The translations under genes were made by a program, and so were the position numbers. From JAWPMT01 sp965215825 (lineage in GTDB: Bacteria; Bacteroidota; Bacteroidia; Cytophagales; Cyclobacteriaceae): a stretch of DNA of 64,000 bases. The stretch spans positions 4,340,001 through 4,404,000 of the forward strand of contig CBDCEM010000003.1 in assembly GCA_965215825.1 (NCBI GenBank), written 5' to 3'. The stretch's first letter is position 1; the number at the start of each line of letters is the position of its first letter. This document shows, in pieces, positions 32,551 to 41,537 of the stretch. The notes under the pieces were generated by a model that saw only the letters and a list, made by a program, of their open reading frames with translations, was not told the DNA's origin and made no database searches.

Positions 32551-33504
32551 ATGAAAAAATATTTCCTACTATTCCTGCTATTCAGCTTTTTCCTTGCCTG
32601 TAATGACGGTGTTTTCGAAATAGATGATACGTCAAGGGATGTATTAACAGAAATGCTGGAAATCGCTCGCGAACACGCATTAAATCGCCAAGACATCAAC
32701 TGGGAAAACACGACCAATTCCGTTTATAGTGAATTCGACCGAAGCGGTTTTCAGCCAGCTGTACGTGTGCTGCTAAGAATACTTGGCGACAGTCATAGTT
32801 CCTATCGATTTGAAAACTGGGTGTATCGTGAATCCTTCATCAGTTGCAACCCTTCACAGTTGTCAATTACAGACTTACCAGATCGTGTGGGTTACGTTGG
32901 TCTTAATCCCATAACAAGTCAGGCCCCTGCGGATGAAATACAAAATTATACCGATCAGATTCAGGCAATACTGCAGGAGGGAAGAGATCGTGAGGTCAGC
33001 GCATGGGTAGTGGACTTGACCGGCAATACAGGAGGGGCCTTTACGCCAATGCTGGCTGGAATAGGGCCTTTATTAGGGAATGACATCCATGGTTATTTTC
33101 TGGACCCGGACGATGGCCCTTTTGCCTGGGGCTATGACAATGGTAATGCCTACATAGGAGAACAAGACAATGTTTTTGCCAGTGCAACTGAGCCAATCGA
33201 GCCATTTAATTCTGATATAAAAGTGGCAGTGATCATTGATAATCAGACCGCAAGTGCCGGCGAGGCGACAGCTATCTCTTTCCTGGGAAGGCCAAACACC
33301 CGGGTTTTTGGTGAAAGAAGCTGCGGACTTTCAACAGGTAATACCCTATTTGAATTGTCCAATGGAGGGAAGTTCAATCTCACTACAGCGATCATGGCTG
33401 ACCGTAACCAAAATCCATTTGGAGAAAATATCATTCCTGACGAGTCCTTCATTGATACCAATGATCTCCAGACTCGGGTCGAAGAATGGCTAATGGAGGA
33501 TTAA
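32551..33504 (+). CDS. S41 family peptidase-like lipoprotein (copy 1)
   Basis: A 317-residue lipoprotein with lipobox FLAC (Cys17). The C-terminal half has the tail-specific protease (S41, CtpA-like) fold: the strand WVVDLTGNTGG at about residues 152-162 and the nucleophile in NQTASAGEATA (S235), followed by RPNTRVFGERSCGLSTGN. There is no PDZ domain, unlike classical CtpA. The N-terminal ~100 residues resemble the helical cap of this family. It probably works in the periplasm or is an inactive relative. It is a tandem paralogue of the next gene. Confidence 0.8.
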   Translation: MKKYFLLFLLFSFFLACNDGVFEIDDTSRDVLTEMLEIAREHALNRQDINWENTTNSVYSEFDRSGFQPAVRVLLRILGDSHSSYRFENWVYRESFISCNPSQLSITDLPDRVGYVGLNPITSQAPADEIQNYTDQIQAILQEGRDREVSAWVVDLTGNTGGAFTPMLAGIGPLLGNDIHGYFLDPDDGPFAWGYDNGNAYIGEQDNVFASATEPIEPFNSDIKVAVIIDNQTASAGEATAISFLGRPNTRVFGERSCGLSTGNTLFELSNGGKFNLTTAIMADRNQNPFGENIIPDESFIDTNDLQTRVEEWLMED

Positions 33505-33595
33505 CTAGTTGAAATAATAAGGTCAAAAACCTCCATAATGGTTATATCACAAAACAGCCGGACTTGATCATGATGGAAATAAATAACTGAGCCAA

Positions 33596-34546
33596 ATGAA
33601 GAAATTACTGTTGATCTTAACGATTGGTAGCTTATTTAATAGCTGCAAAGATGAAGCGGAAGAGGATATACAGATCCAAAGCAAAGCAGTACTGGAAGAA
33701 ATGGTCACCCTGGCAGAGGACCATTCCATCAATCGATTAACAACAGATTGGGAGGTGGCCCGAGAAAACGTTAATCAAGCTTATACGGATAATGGGTTCG
33801 AAGAAGCGGTTAGGGTCTTATTGAGAATTATGGATACCAATCACAGTTTTTACCGGTCAGATAGTCTTTTCATTTATGAGAGTGTATTGTCCTGCAGCCC
33901 GAGCAACTACACCTTTAGTGACTTTTCTCCATTAATCGGATACGTCGATGTAAATAGTTTTTCTGGAAGTACCGATGAAGCTGTGGTGTTTGCAGATAAT
34001 ATTCAGAGAACCATAGCGCAGGGCACTGATGATGGAAAAGACCGATGGGTGGTGGACCTTAGCGGCAATGGAGGCGGCAACATGTATCCCATGGTCGCAG
34101 GAATCGGCCCGTTGGTGGGTAACGATATTCTCGGATATTTTATTGATCCGGATGGCAGCGAAACTGTCTGGGGATACCAGAGTGGATTCTCCTATATTGG
34201 TGGCACCAATAATCCGGTTACTACGGTAACAGACCCTGGTGAAATACTTGACGCTTCTACTAAAGTGGCTGTGATCATTGACAATGTGACAGCCAGTAGT
34301 GGTGAAGCTGCAGCCATTTCCTTTATCGGCAGACCCAATACGCGGTTTTTCGGAACAGCCAGTTGTGGTTTATCTACAGCAAACATCACCTACCCCCTTT
34401 CAAATGATGCGCTTTTCATCCTGACAGTTTCCACCATGGCAGACCGTGAGAAAACCACTTACGGTGGACAAATTCAACCTGACGAGACTTTCGAGAATTC
34501 CGCAGACCTTCAGGCACGTATTGAAGAATGGTTGTTGGAGGAGTAA
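33596..34546 (+). CDS. S41 family peptidase-like lipoprotein (copy 2)
   Basis: A 316-residue lipoprotein (FNSC, Cys17) that is a clear paralogue of the preceding gene. The same blocks are present: DRWVVDLSGNGGGNMYPM, then NVTASSGEAAAISFIGRPNTR with the nucleophile Ser, and FFGTASCGLSTANITY. It has no PDZ domain. It follows copy 1 by 91 bases in the same direction, so tandem duplication is clear. Function is unknown. It may cleave envelope proteins, but the pair has diverged and each could have its own target. Confidence 0.8.
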   Translation: MKKLLLILTIGSLFNSCKDEAEEDIQIQSKAVLEEMVTLAEDHSINRLTTDWEVARENVNQAYTDNGFEEAVRVLLRIMDTNHSFYRSDSLFIYESVLSCSPSNYTFSDFSPLIGYVDVNSFSGSTDEAVVFADNIQRTIAQGTDDGKDRWVVDLSGNGGGNMYPMVAGIGPLVGNDILGYFIDPDGSETVWGYQSGFSYIGGTNNPVTTVTDPGEILDASTKVAVIIDNVTASSGEAAAISFIGRPNTRFFGTASCGLSTANITYPLSNDALFILTVSTMADREKTTYGGQIQPDETFENSADLQARIEEWLLEE

Positions 34547-34620
34547 GACGCTTCTAAATATTATTGACCCTAAAGGGCCAATCCAACCAGGTTTGACTGG
34601 GGCTGTATTAATTTCGCCGC

Positions 34621-36489
34621 ATGAACTACCTGTCGGCAGAAAATCTCACAAAGAGTTTCGATGAACGTCAACTATTCGAAAACTTCACCTTTGGTATTGA
34701 CCAGGGAAGGAAAGTGGCACTCGTCGGCGTAAATGGATGTGGGAAATCCACGCTTTTGAAGATTATCGCTGGCCTGGAAACTCAGGATCGTGGGGAAATC
34801 TCCTTTCGCAAAGGAATCAAAGTAGCGATGCTTTCTCAAACTCCGGAACTGGACGATAATGACTCGGTGGAACAGTCCATTTTTGAGGGTGAAGACGAAG
34901 TTCTTAAACTTATCAAAGACTATGAATTGGCCCTTCAGAAGTTAGAAACAGATCCTGAAAATGCAGCTGATATCACACCCATCATTGAGCAAATGGACGC
35001 CAAAGGAGCCTGGGATTACGAAAATGAGGTAAAGCAAATCCTGGGCAAATTGGGTATTCATGATTTTAGCCAAAAACTAGGCGCCATGTCCGGGGGGCAA
35101 AGAAAGAGGGTGGCCCTGGCCAAAGTCCTTGTTACACAGCCAGATTTTCTGATTTTAGATGAGCCTACCAACCACCTGGACCTGGAAGTTATTGAGTGGT
35201 TGGAAAATTACCTGGCTACACAAAACCTTACATTACTCATGGTGACGCACGATCGCTATTTTCTGGATCGGGTTACCAATGAAATTTTAGAGATTGATCA
35301 AGGGCAAATTTTCAAATACACGGGCAACTACAGCTACTTCCTTCAGAAGAAGGAAGAACGACAAACCATGGAACAAGTCACAATTACCAAAGCCAGAAAC
35401 CTGATGAAAAAGGAACTGGAATGGATGAGACGTCAACCTAAGGCGCGAGGTACCAAAGCCAAGTACCGGGTGGAAGCATTCCATGACCTTGAAAAGACCG
35501 TTTCTAAGAAGGTGGATACCCAGGAATTGGAAGTGAAATTAAAATCCAGTCGACAAGGCAGAAAGATTCTGGAATTACAAAAAATCACGAAACGATTTAA
35601 TGGCCAGCCTTTTGTCAAACAATTCGAATACGTATTCAAACGCGGAGATCGAATTGGTATCGTTGGACCAAATGGTGTTGGTAAATCTACTTTCTTAAAA
35701 CTCCTTGCTGGTGATTTTCCACCTGATGAGGGCACGCTGGATCAGGGACAAAATACCAAGGTTGGCTTCTATACTCAGGAAGAACAGACCTTTGACCTCC
35801 GAAAGCGGGTGATCGACATTGTCCAGGAAGTAGCGGAGTACATCAAGCTTGCTGATGGCTCTGAGGTAACCGCATCTCAATTGCTGCATCAATTCTTATT
35901 CTCTCCGGAGTTGCAATACAGCCTGGTGGGCAAACTCAGCGGAGGTGAACGTCGAAGGTTACAACTTTTGCGTGTGCTGATGGAAAATCCAAATTTCATC
36001 ATCCTGGATGAACCGACGAATGATCTGGACATCATGACTTTAAATGTTCTGGAAGACTACCTTGAAAAGTACGACGGCTGTTTATTGATTGTTTCACATG
36101 ATCGATATTTCATGGATCGGCTTGTAGAGCATCTTTTTGTATTTGAAGGCGAAGGGCGCATTAGGGATTTCCCAGGCAACTACACTGACTATCGTGAAAG
36201 TCAGGCGCAGGAAAAGAAAACCGAACCGAAAAAAGTAACACCCAAGAAAGAAGCTACCAAACCCAAGGAACAGGCTCGCAAATTATCGTTTAAAGAAAAA
36301 AAGGAACTGGTAGATCTGGAATCCGAAATTGCCAAGCTGGAAGAAGAAAAAGCTCAGCTGGTAACTCACATGAACAGTGGATCACAGGACTTTGAAGAAC
36401 TACAGCAATGGTCAGAACGTGTTACAGCCATAAATGAGGAATTGGAAGAAAAAGAGTTGCGATGGCTGGAACTCTCCGAGGTTAATTAG
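34621..36489 (+). CDS. ABC-F family ATPase (Uup/EttA-like)
   Basis: A 622-residue soluble protein with two ABC cassettes. Cassette 1 has Walker A GVNGCGKST and signature MSGGQRKR with LDEPTNHLD. Cassette 2 has GPNGVGKST, LSGGERRRLQL and LDEPTNDLD. There are no membrane segments. The inter-domain linker carries the basic ARNLMKKELEWMRRQPKARG, typical of the P-site tRNA interaction motif. The C-terminus is a Lys/Glu-rich coiled coil (KEATKPKEQARK...), characteristic of the Uup branch. ABC-F proteins act on ribosomes. An alternative is another ABC-F branch. Confidence 0.93.
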   Translation: MNYLSAENLTKSFDERQLFENFTFGIDQGRKVALVGVNGCGKSTLLKIIAGLETQDRGEISFRKGIKVAMLSQTPELDDNDSVEQSIFEGEDEVLKLIKDYELALQKLETDPENAADITPIIEQMDAKGAWDYENEVKQILGKLGIHDFSQKLGAMSGGQRKRVALAKVLVTQPDFLILDEPTNHLDLEVIEWLENYLATQNLTLLMVTHDRYFLDRVTNEILEIDQGQIFKYTGNYSYFLQKKEERQTMEQVTITKARNLMKKELEWMRRQPKARGTKAKYRVEAFHDLEKTVSKKVDTQELEVKLKSSRQGRKILELQKITKRFNGQPFVKQFEYVFKRGDRIGIVGPNGVGKSTFLKLLAGDFPPDEGTLDQGQNTKVGFYTQEEQTFDLRKRVIDIVQEVAEYIKLADGSEVTASQLLHQFLFSPELQYSLVGKLSGGERRRLQLLRVLMENPNFIILDEPTNDLDIMTLNVLEDYLEKYDGCLLIVSHDRYFMDRLVEHLFVFEGEGRIRDFPGNYTDYRESQAQEKKTEPKKVTPKKEATKPKEQARKLSFKEKKELVDLESEIAKLEEEKAQLVTHMNSGSQDFEELQQWSERVTAINEELEEKELRWLELSEVN

Positions 36490-36500
36490 GAAATTAAATT

Positions 36501-36518
36501 GGGGAGGTCTCCCTCCCC
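36501..36518. terminator. Convergent hairpin between ABC-F and tyrosinase genes
   Basis: GGGGAGG (36501-36507) pairs with CCTCCCC (36512-36518). It lies in the 36-base gap between the two convergent stop codons. There is no clear T-tract on either side, so the terminator role is tentative. Confidence 0.4.
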
Positions 36519-36525
36519 ATCAATT

Positions 36526-37983
36526 CTATTGTGTCTTCACATACAAACTTGCGCTTTCAAAGCGGAGCGTCTCATCCAGTTTGGATCCGATCTCTCTTAC
36601 ATTAATTTTCAAACTCCCTGCCTCCAATGCCAGAAGTTCGTCAGTCACATCATATTGGAAGGTCTTCGTCATGCGAGGCATAGACATGTGAGTAAGGTGC
36701 TCTCCTGCTCCAAAAAAGGACATTCCACCGGTATGCCTGACTAATTTCTCCTCTTCCGTTTCTTCTTCCAGATTCAGAAACACATAATAGGTACTTCTGG
36801 GCTGCGCATCATAGCTCACTTTCACATGCATGATAAGACGTTCGCCTTCAGCCAATTCATTGAGTTTCGTAAAAGCATTCTCCGCTCGTCCTTCAGTGAT
36901 TTCAAATGAGTTACTGTCCTTGTTCAAATCATCTCCAAATTCCTGGTACCATACCTGAACATCCGGAGTAACTTCTGCAACAACTTGCGCCTGGGTCATT
37001 TCATCTAGTACATCGTACTTGTAATCTAAACTGTAGATAGTATCCAGCATTTGGTCTACCGTGTAATCAACCCGATCACCATTCTCATCAAAGAAAGTGT
37101 ACGCCCATTCAACGGCATTCAAGCTGTCCCTCATGGGTGCAGTCCCATTGTCTGACTGATTCCAGATTTCCCAGAGGTAATCAATATTCGCATGATGGAC
37201 GAAGAAAATCGGATCAAAGCCTGCAGTGGCCAAAGAAGCCATTAATCCAACAGAATCCGCCTGGAATACTTCATTATAAATCCTTGGTGGGATTTCATTT
37301 CCATCCTCATCTACCTGTGGAAATTTACCTCCGCCAAGGTAGCCATGCATGGGTCCATGTGGTGTATTGTCCAAATCAATATTGAATTGGGCATAGGATG
37401 TATTTTCATACACATTGGCCATATTGAAATGAAGGTTATATGCCTCGGTAATGGGAAACCCTTCGTTGAGCGAGTCCAGTCGCGAGGCTGTATATAAGCT
37501 AGAAGTTTCATCTCTGAAGGCTTCGGGCATTACTCGGTAATTTGCGTTGGTATACTCCCAATAAGGCAAGGCAAAATCTTCTTTACCTGAAAGCTCCCGT
37601 ACGATCTTTTCGTAATACCAGATGTACATGCGATGCCACGTAAGGAAATGAGGCACCGACACTTCTTCTGCATCATGTGTACATCCAGCCCATCCGGGTA
37701 GGATATCATCTTTATTTACAAACTGGGGGCACAGCTGATTTCCCGGGACTGAATCCGGCACCAAATGGATCGCCCCTTGATAATACCAGCTCCAGGGATT
37801 CGAGCAATCCAGTTCACGCATCTTTTCATTAGCGACACGCATCGCTTCAATATCCGCTGCTGCTTCAGGGCTGTAGATATTTTTTCTAATATAAGTAACA
37901 GGTTCTGAGGATTTTTGGCTTTGCTCCACTGTGGAACATGCCGCCACCAAAAGCAAGGTGGAAAGGGAATAAAATAAGCGCAT
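36526..37983 (-). CDS. Tyrosinase-family copper protein, lipoprotein
   Basis: A 485-residue protein with a lipobox VAAC (Cys16) and a tyrosinase domain. Copper-A histidines are likely H73, H103 (or H112) and H117 in HFLTWHRMYIW. The copper-B site is visible as HGPMHGY (H209 and H213) and DPIFFVHHANIDYLWEIW (H263/H264). The C-terminal third (about residues 330-485) is a beta-rich domain of the kind that closes the site in many tyrosinases. It would oxidise phenols to quinones at the cell envelope. No caddie or copper-chaperone gene is adjacent. I start at the ATG at 37983; a TTG codon precedes it. Confidence 0.88.
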   Translation of the reverse strand: MRLFYSLSTLLLVAACSTVEQSQKSSEPVTYIRKNIYSPEAAADIEAMRVANEKMRELDCSNPWSWYYQGAIHLVPDSVPGNQLCPQFVNKDDILPGWAGCTHDAEEVSVPHFLTWHRMYIWYYEKIVRELSGKEDFALPYWEYTNANYRVMPEAFRDETSSLYTASRLDSLNEGFPITEAYNLHFNMANVYENTSYAQFNIDLDNTPHGPMHGYLGGGKFPQVDEDGNEIPPRIYNEVFQADSVGLMASLATAGFDPIFFVHHANIDYLWEIWNQSDNGTAPMRDSLNAVEWAYTFFDENGDRVDYTVDQMLDTIYSLDYKYDVLDEMTQAQVVAEVTPDVQVWYQEFGDDLNKDSNSFEITEGRAENAFTKLNELAEGERLIMHVKVSYDAQPRSTYYVFLNLEEETEEEKLVRHTGGMSFFGAGEHLTHMSMPRMTKTFQYDVTDELLALEAGSLKINVREIGSKLDETLRFESASLYVKTQ

Positions 37984-38050
37984 CAAGGTTGGTTGTAAAA
38001 TGTGTAAATCCAGATGAAGGTAAATTAAATTGGACTAATTGCCATGAAAA

Positions 38051-38078
38051 AAGCTCCAACTTTAGATCATTGGAGCTT
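38051..38078 (-). terminator. Terminator of the MacB/FtsX-like permease gene
   Basis: AAGCTCCAA (38051-38059) pairs with TTGGAGCTT (38070-38078). On the minus strand it is followed by six T (38045-38050 region). It lies about 90 bases after the permease stop. Confidence 0.7.
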
Positions 38079-38164
38079 CTTCAAAGGTTATTTACAAATT
38101 CGTATTCCTCTAAAAATGCCTAACCTGGCTTGTATGCGTTGTAAGCTTGGCCTGAGCCAAAAGT

Positions 38165-40783
38165 CTATTCATACCTCAACGACCTCACGGGGTTGGTAAC
38201 AGCGGCCCGCAACGTATGGAAACTGATTGTCATCATGGCTATAGCAAAAGCCAAAAATCCACCTAATAAGAAAATCATAGGGTTGATTTCTACCCTGAAA
38301 GCAAAGTTCTCTAACCACTGAAACAAGAAATAGTAAGTAGCCGGTGCTGCTATCAGAAAGGAAATCAAAATCAATTTCGCAAAATGAGAGGAAAGAATGA
38401 TCAACAATTGACTAACGGTGGCTCCCAATACTTTTCGTACCCCGACTTCCTTAATTCTTCTCTCCACTGAGATGGCGGACAAACCAAATAACCCAAGGCT
38501 GCCAATCAGGATAGATAACACGGCAATGACGGAAACAACTGTGCTCATTTGCTGGTCTGATTTATATAGCTCATCAAAATGATCATCTAAAAAAGTATAG
38601 CTGAATGGGTATTCCGGTACCTGGGCCTGCCAAATCTCCTCTATTTCCCGAACAGCATCGTCAACATTGCCTGTGATTTTAACAGACATCTCATCAAAGC
38701 CCCATGACTCGTGAATAACCAGTGATAAGGTGTTGACCTCATGGTGCAGGGAATTGTAGTTAAAATCTTTGGTGATGCCTATTACAGTACCTAGTGAATC
38801 ATTTGGGTAGAAACCATGCCCGACACTTTCGCCTATGGCATCCTCAAATGGCAATTCCTTTGAAAGTGATTCATTGATGATGAAAGAAAGTCCATCATCA
38901 CGTGCATAATCTTTCGAAAAACTCCTTCCAGCAATCAATTCAATGCCATACACTTCCAGGTAATCATAATCTACATAAGTATTAGAAGTAGTCATGTCGA
39001 TAACTCCTGTATCCGCTGCGACTTTAAATCCCCACTGATGCAAATTATTACCAAGTCGTTGGCCAGATGCCGTAACACCGCCCACATGGCTACTGGATTT
39101 GATTTCTGATTTCAATACATCATATTTATCATTGGCGCTACCTCCCATCTCGATAAGCAGCATTTGTTCGGTATCAAAACCAATGTCCTTGCTGCGCATG
39201 AAATTGAGTTGATTCAAGACGATGAAGGTAGCTACAATCATTGCCAGTACGAGGCTGAATTGTGTTACCACCAGGGAACTTCTTAAAATAGATTTTCGAT
39301 CGACAACCGTGCTGCCCTTGAGCACAACAGCAGGCTTGAATGAAGATAAATGTAGCGACGGATAAAGACCTGCCAACATGCCCAGGGCGATCACCACGAG
39401 TAGGGCGGTAATGAGCAATATTGGATCATTCACAAATGTCAGCAAGGACAATTGACGATCAACAGCAACATTCAGAAAGGGCAATGCAATTAAATCAATT
39501 AACACTCCGAGTATTAAGGCTCCCAATGCAAGCAAAGTAGACTCCACTATGAACTGCCAAAACAACTGTGGCTTGTGCGCCCCGACGGATTTTCTTATGC
39601 CTACTTCTTTGGCTCGTTTACTGGCTCTGGCTGTTGACAGATTCATAAAGTTCACAGCCGCAATTACCAGAATGAATATACCTACCAATGAAAAGATATC
39701 AAGATACGCCCCATTAAATTTTCTGTAATTCTGATAGTCATGTTGGGTATCTGTTGACCCAAGGTGCACTTCTGGCAAAGGCTGAAGATACGTGATGATC
39801 ATGTCGTTCATCTCCTCCCAGCCAGCTCTTTCGGGTAATATTTCAGCAAATTGAGTTTCTAACTGTTCAATATTTGCTCCTTGTTGAATCTCGAAATAAG
39901 TGATCAGAAAATTAGATCCCCAGCGATCATTGAAATCCGGATTGGATTGCAATCTGGAAGACATGGACATAAGTGCATCAAATTTCAGATGTGAATTTTC
40001 AGGTATATCTTTCATAATACCTGTTACTTCGTAGGATTCATCTCCAAAAGTGAGACTCTCTCCAACAACATCCACAGAGCCGAAAATTTTAGTAGCTGAC
40101 TCCTCACTGAGTACCAAACTTCTGGGGTCTACTAAAACCTGATCACGGTCTCCGGCAAGTAGTGGAAAATCAAAAACATTGAAGAATGTGCTATCTACAT
40201 GAACCACGGTTTCAATGGCCATCCGTTTTTCATCTTTCTCAAAGATCAATTTACCCCAGTTCCAATACCGCGTATATTGAATGAGATCCGGGTATTCAGA
40301 CGCCAAAGTAGGCCCCATGGCCGCCATGGATAGCGCCACATTTTGAACATTAGTTCCCGGGAAACTCTGCACCTCACATAAGCGATAAATATTCTTCTGG
40401 TGCATGGAATCGAAACTTTGCTCATCTGAGATGAACAGGTAAATGACCATACAAGCTGCAATGCCAATGGCAAGGCTCAGAATGTTAATACTACTATGGA
40501 ATTTGTGTTTTGTCAGATTACGCGTGGCAATCAGTAAGTAATTTTTAAACATAAGTAAGAATGTTGAGTTTATGACCAAAGGTTGACGCATGGCAAACGG
40601 CCTCAGGTAATTAATGACCTGGTACCAGTAATGAAGTCGCGCTCGCCATGACGGATATTGTTGAATCTTTATTTCATATCGTTCCAATAGATCACCAGTA
40701 ACCTCCTCCGTAAATTCTTCTCTGAGCAACCAGTGAAGGATTTTGGTAGCTAACCTTGGAGGATGTGTTTCTGGTAGTTGCAT
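38165..40783 (-). CDS. MacB/FtsX-like ABC transporter permease with N-terminal prefix domain
   Basis: An 872-residue membrane protein. The first ~75 residues are a permease-prefix domain (ATKILHWLLREEFTEEVTGDLLERYE), then two MacB-PCD/FtsX units: one transmembrane helix near residue 95-120, a large periplasmic domain, and three helices, repeated. The FtsX landmarks are STARASKRAKEVGIRKSVGA and, in the second half, SVERRIKEVGVRKVLGATVSQL. It has no ATPase domain, so a separate ATPase is expected elsewhere. It sits eight bases downstream of a padR gene. Substrate unknown; possibly antimicrobial or lipoprotein stress. Confidence 0.9.
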   Translation of the reverse strand: MQLPETHPPRLATKILHWLLREEFTEEVTGDLLERYEIKIQQYPSWRARLHYWYQVINYLRPFAMRQPLVINSTFLLMFKNYLLIATRNLTKHKFHSSINILSLAIGIAACMVIYLFISDEQSFDSMHQKNIYRLCEVQSFPGTNVQNVALSMAAMGPTLASEYPDLIQYTRYWNWGKLIFEKDEKRMAIETVVHVDSTFFNVFDFPLLAGDRDQVLVDPRSLVLSEESATKIFGSVDVVGESLTFGDESYEVTGIMKDIPENSHLKFDALMSMSSRLQSNPDFNDRWGSNFLITYFEIQQGANIEQLETQFAEILPERAGWEEMNDMIITYLQPLPEVHLGSTDTQHDYQNYRKFNGAYLDIFSLVGIFILVIAAVNFMNLSTARASKRAKEVGIRKSVGAHKPQLFWQFIVESTLLALGALILGVLIDLIALPFLNVAVDRQLSLLTFVNDPILLITALLVVIALGMLAGLYPSLHLSSFKPAVVLKGSTVVDRKSILRSSLVVTQFSLVLAMIVATFIVLNQLNFMRSKDIGFDTEQMLLIEMGGSANDKYDVLKSEIKSSSHVGGVTASGQRLGNNLHQWGFKVAADTGVIDMTTSNTYVDYDYLEVYGIELIAGRSFSKDYARDDGLSFIINESLSKELPFEDAIGESVGHGFYPNDSLGTVIGITKDFNYNSLHHEVNTLSLVIHESWGFDEMSVKITGNVDDAVREIEEIWQAQVPEYPFSYTFLDDHFDELYKSDQQMSTVVSVIAVLSILIGSLGLFGLSAISVERRIKEVGVRKVLGATVSQLLIILSSHFAKLILISFLIAAPATYYFLFQWLENFAFRVEINPMIFLLGGFLAFAIAMMTISFHTLRAAVTNPVRSLRYE

Positions 40784-40791
40784 TGCAATTC

Positions 40792-41133
40792 CTAAAAAGA
40801 AAATTTTAGATCACCCTGTAAGGCTGGATACTGACTCCAAAGTGAAACCCGGAAGTTCTTGGCATCTTGCAAAACTTGAAGCCCATAGGCAGTAATACTA
40901 TAAATACGCTTTCTTCTCCCCCCTCTTTCTTTGGTGGCTCCTCCCATTTCGGAGGTTAGAAATCCTTTTTTCTCCAAACGGTTCAGGGTCGAATGTATAG
41001 CTCCAATAGCCACAGCCCGACCTGACTGTTTTTCAAACTCTTCGGCTGTATTGAAGGCATATGCTTGCTCTCCCAGAATCCCTACCAGTAATAAAATCAC
41101 TTCTTCAAATTCACCAAGTCGCGTTTCTTTCAT
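40792..41133 (-). CDS. PadR family transcriptional regulator
   Basis: A 113-residue winged-helix regulator. The helix-turn-helix lies around GEFEEVILLLVGILGEQAYA and the recognition helix and wing around AIGAIHSTLNRLEKKGFL with YSITAYGLQVLQDA. It represses genes until an inducer binds in known members. The gene is followed at eight bases by a permease gene and is preceded by a palindromic double site at 41144-41200, so autoregulation of the operon is likely. Start is ATG at 41133. Confidence 0.92.
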   Translation of the reverse strand: MKETRLGEFEEVILLLVGILGEQAYAFNTAEEFEKQSGRAVAIGAIHSTLNRLEKKGFLTSEMGGATKERGGRRKRIYSITAYGLQVLQDAKNFRVSLWSQYPALQGDLKFSF

Positions 41134-41143
41134 TTTTATTTAA

Positions 41144-41200
41144 TACTAAATTGTAGAACAAACATACGAACCTCACAGCACTTTGTTCTACAATCTAGTA
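41144..41200. promoter_or_regulatory. Palindromic double operator upstream of padR
   Basis: The left arm TACTAAATTGTAGAACAAA (41144-41162) and the right arm TTTGTTCTACAATCTAGTA (41182-41200) form an inverted repeat of 19 bases with a single mismatch. Each arm contains its own dyad, TTGTnnnACAA, so the site looks like two PadR dimer sites. It starts 11 bases upstream of the padR ATG and covers the likely promoter. The assignment to PadR is inferred from position. Confidence 0.6.
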
Positions 41201-41537
41201 ACAAATTCGAAAGATGTTAAAAATGGCTGCTAACTTAAAGTTTAAAAGTCTGCGGAATAGATTTATACAGGAAACAGCCCAAAACTTCAAATGAAAAGAA
41301 TCAAATCGTTCTCCTTTTGATGAGGGCCTATTGGTTAAAAGAGGTCGTTTTTGGCAAGAGATTTCATTTGGTCCCGAGCGACTTCAAGTCAATGCTACCT
41401 TGAAAATTGAGTTCATTGTAGATCGCTTTTCCCATAAAGGAAAAGAGCAACTTTCTCGAGAAGGGGCTTGAAAATAATTTCGCTCCCTATTTACCTCAAC
41501 CATGGTCCATTAGCCGCATAAATCTTAATTTGGCGGC
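41201..41537. other. Rest of the divergent region between padR and addB
   Basis: Between the operator and the AddB ATG I see no coding frame, terminator or repeat. A TAATTTG element lies at 41526-41532, only six bases from the ATG; it may be a -7-like box giving a very short leader, but lacks a -33 partner. Confidence 0.35.

Noticed and set aside
34609..34616. TAATTTCG just before the ABC-F ATG as a -7 box
   Set aside because: Too close to the ATG and no -33 element at the right distance; only a weak promoter candidate.
38049..38110. Possible second regulatory site between tyrosinase and permease genes
   Set aside because: The inverted repeat there is explained by the permease terminator with its T-tract on the minus strand.
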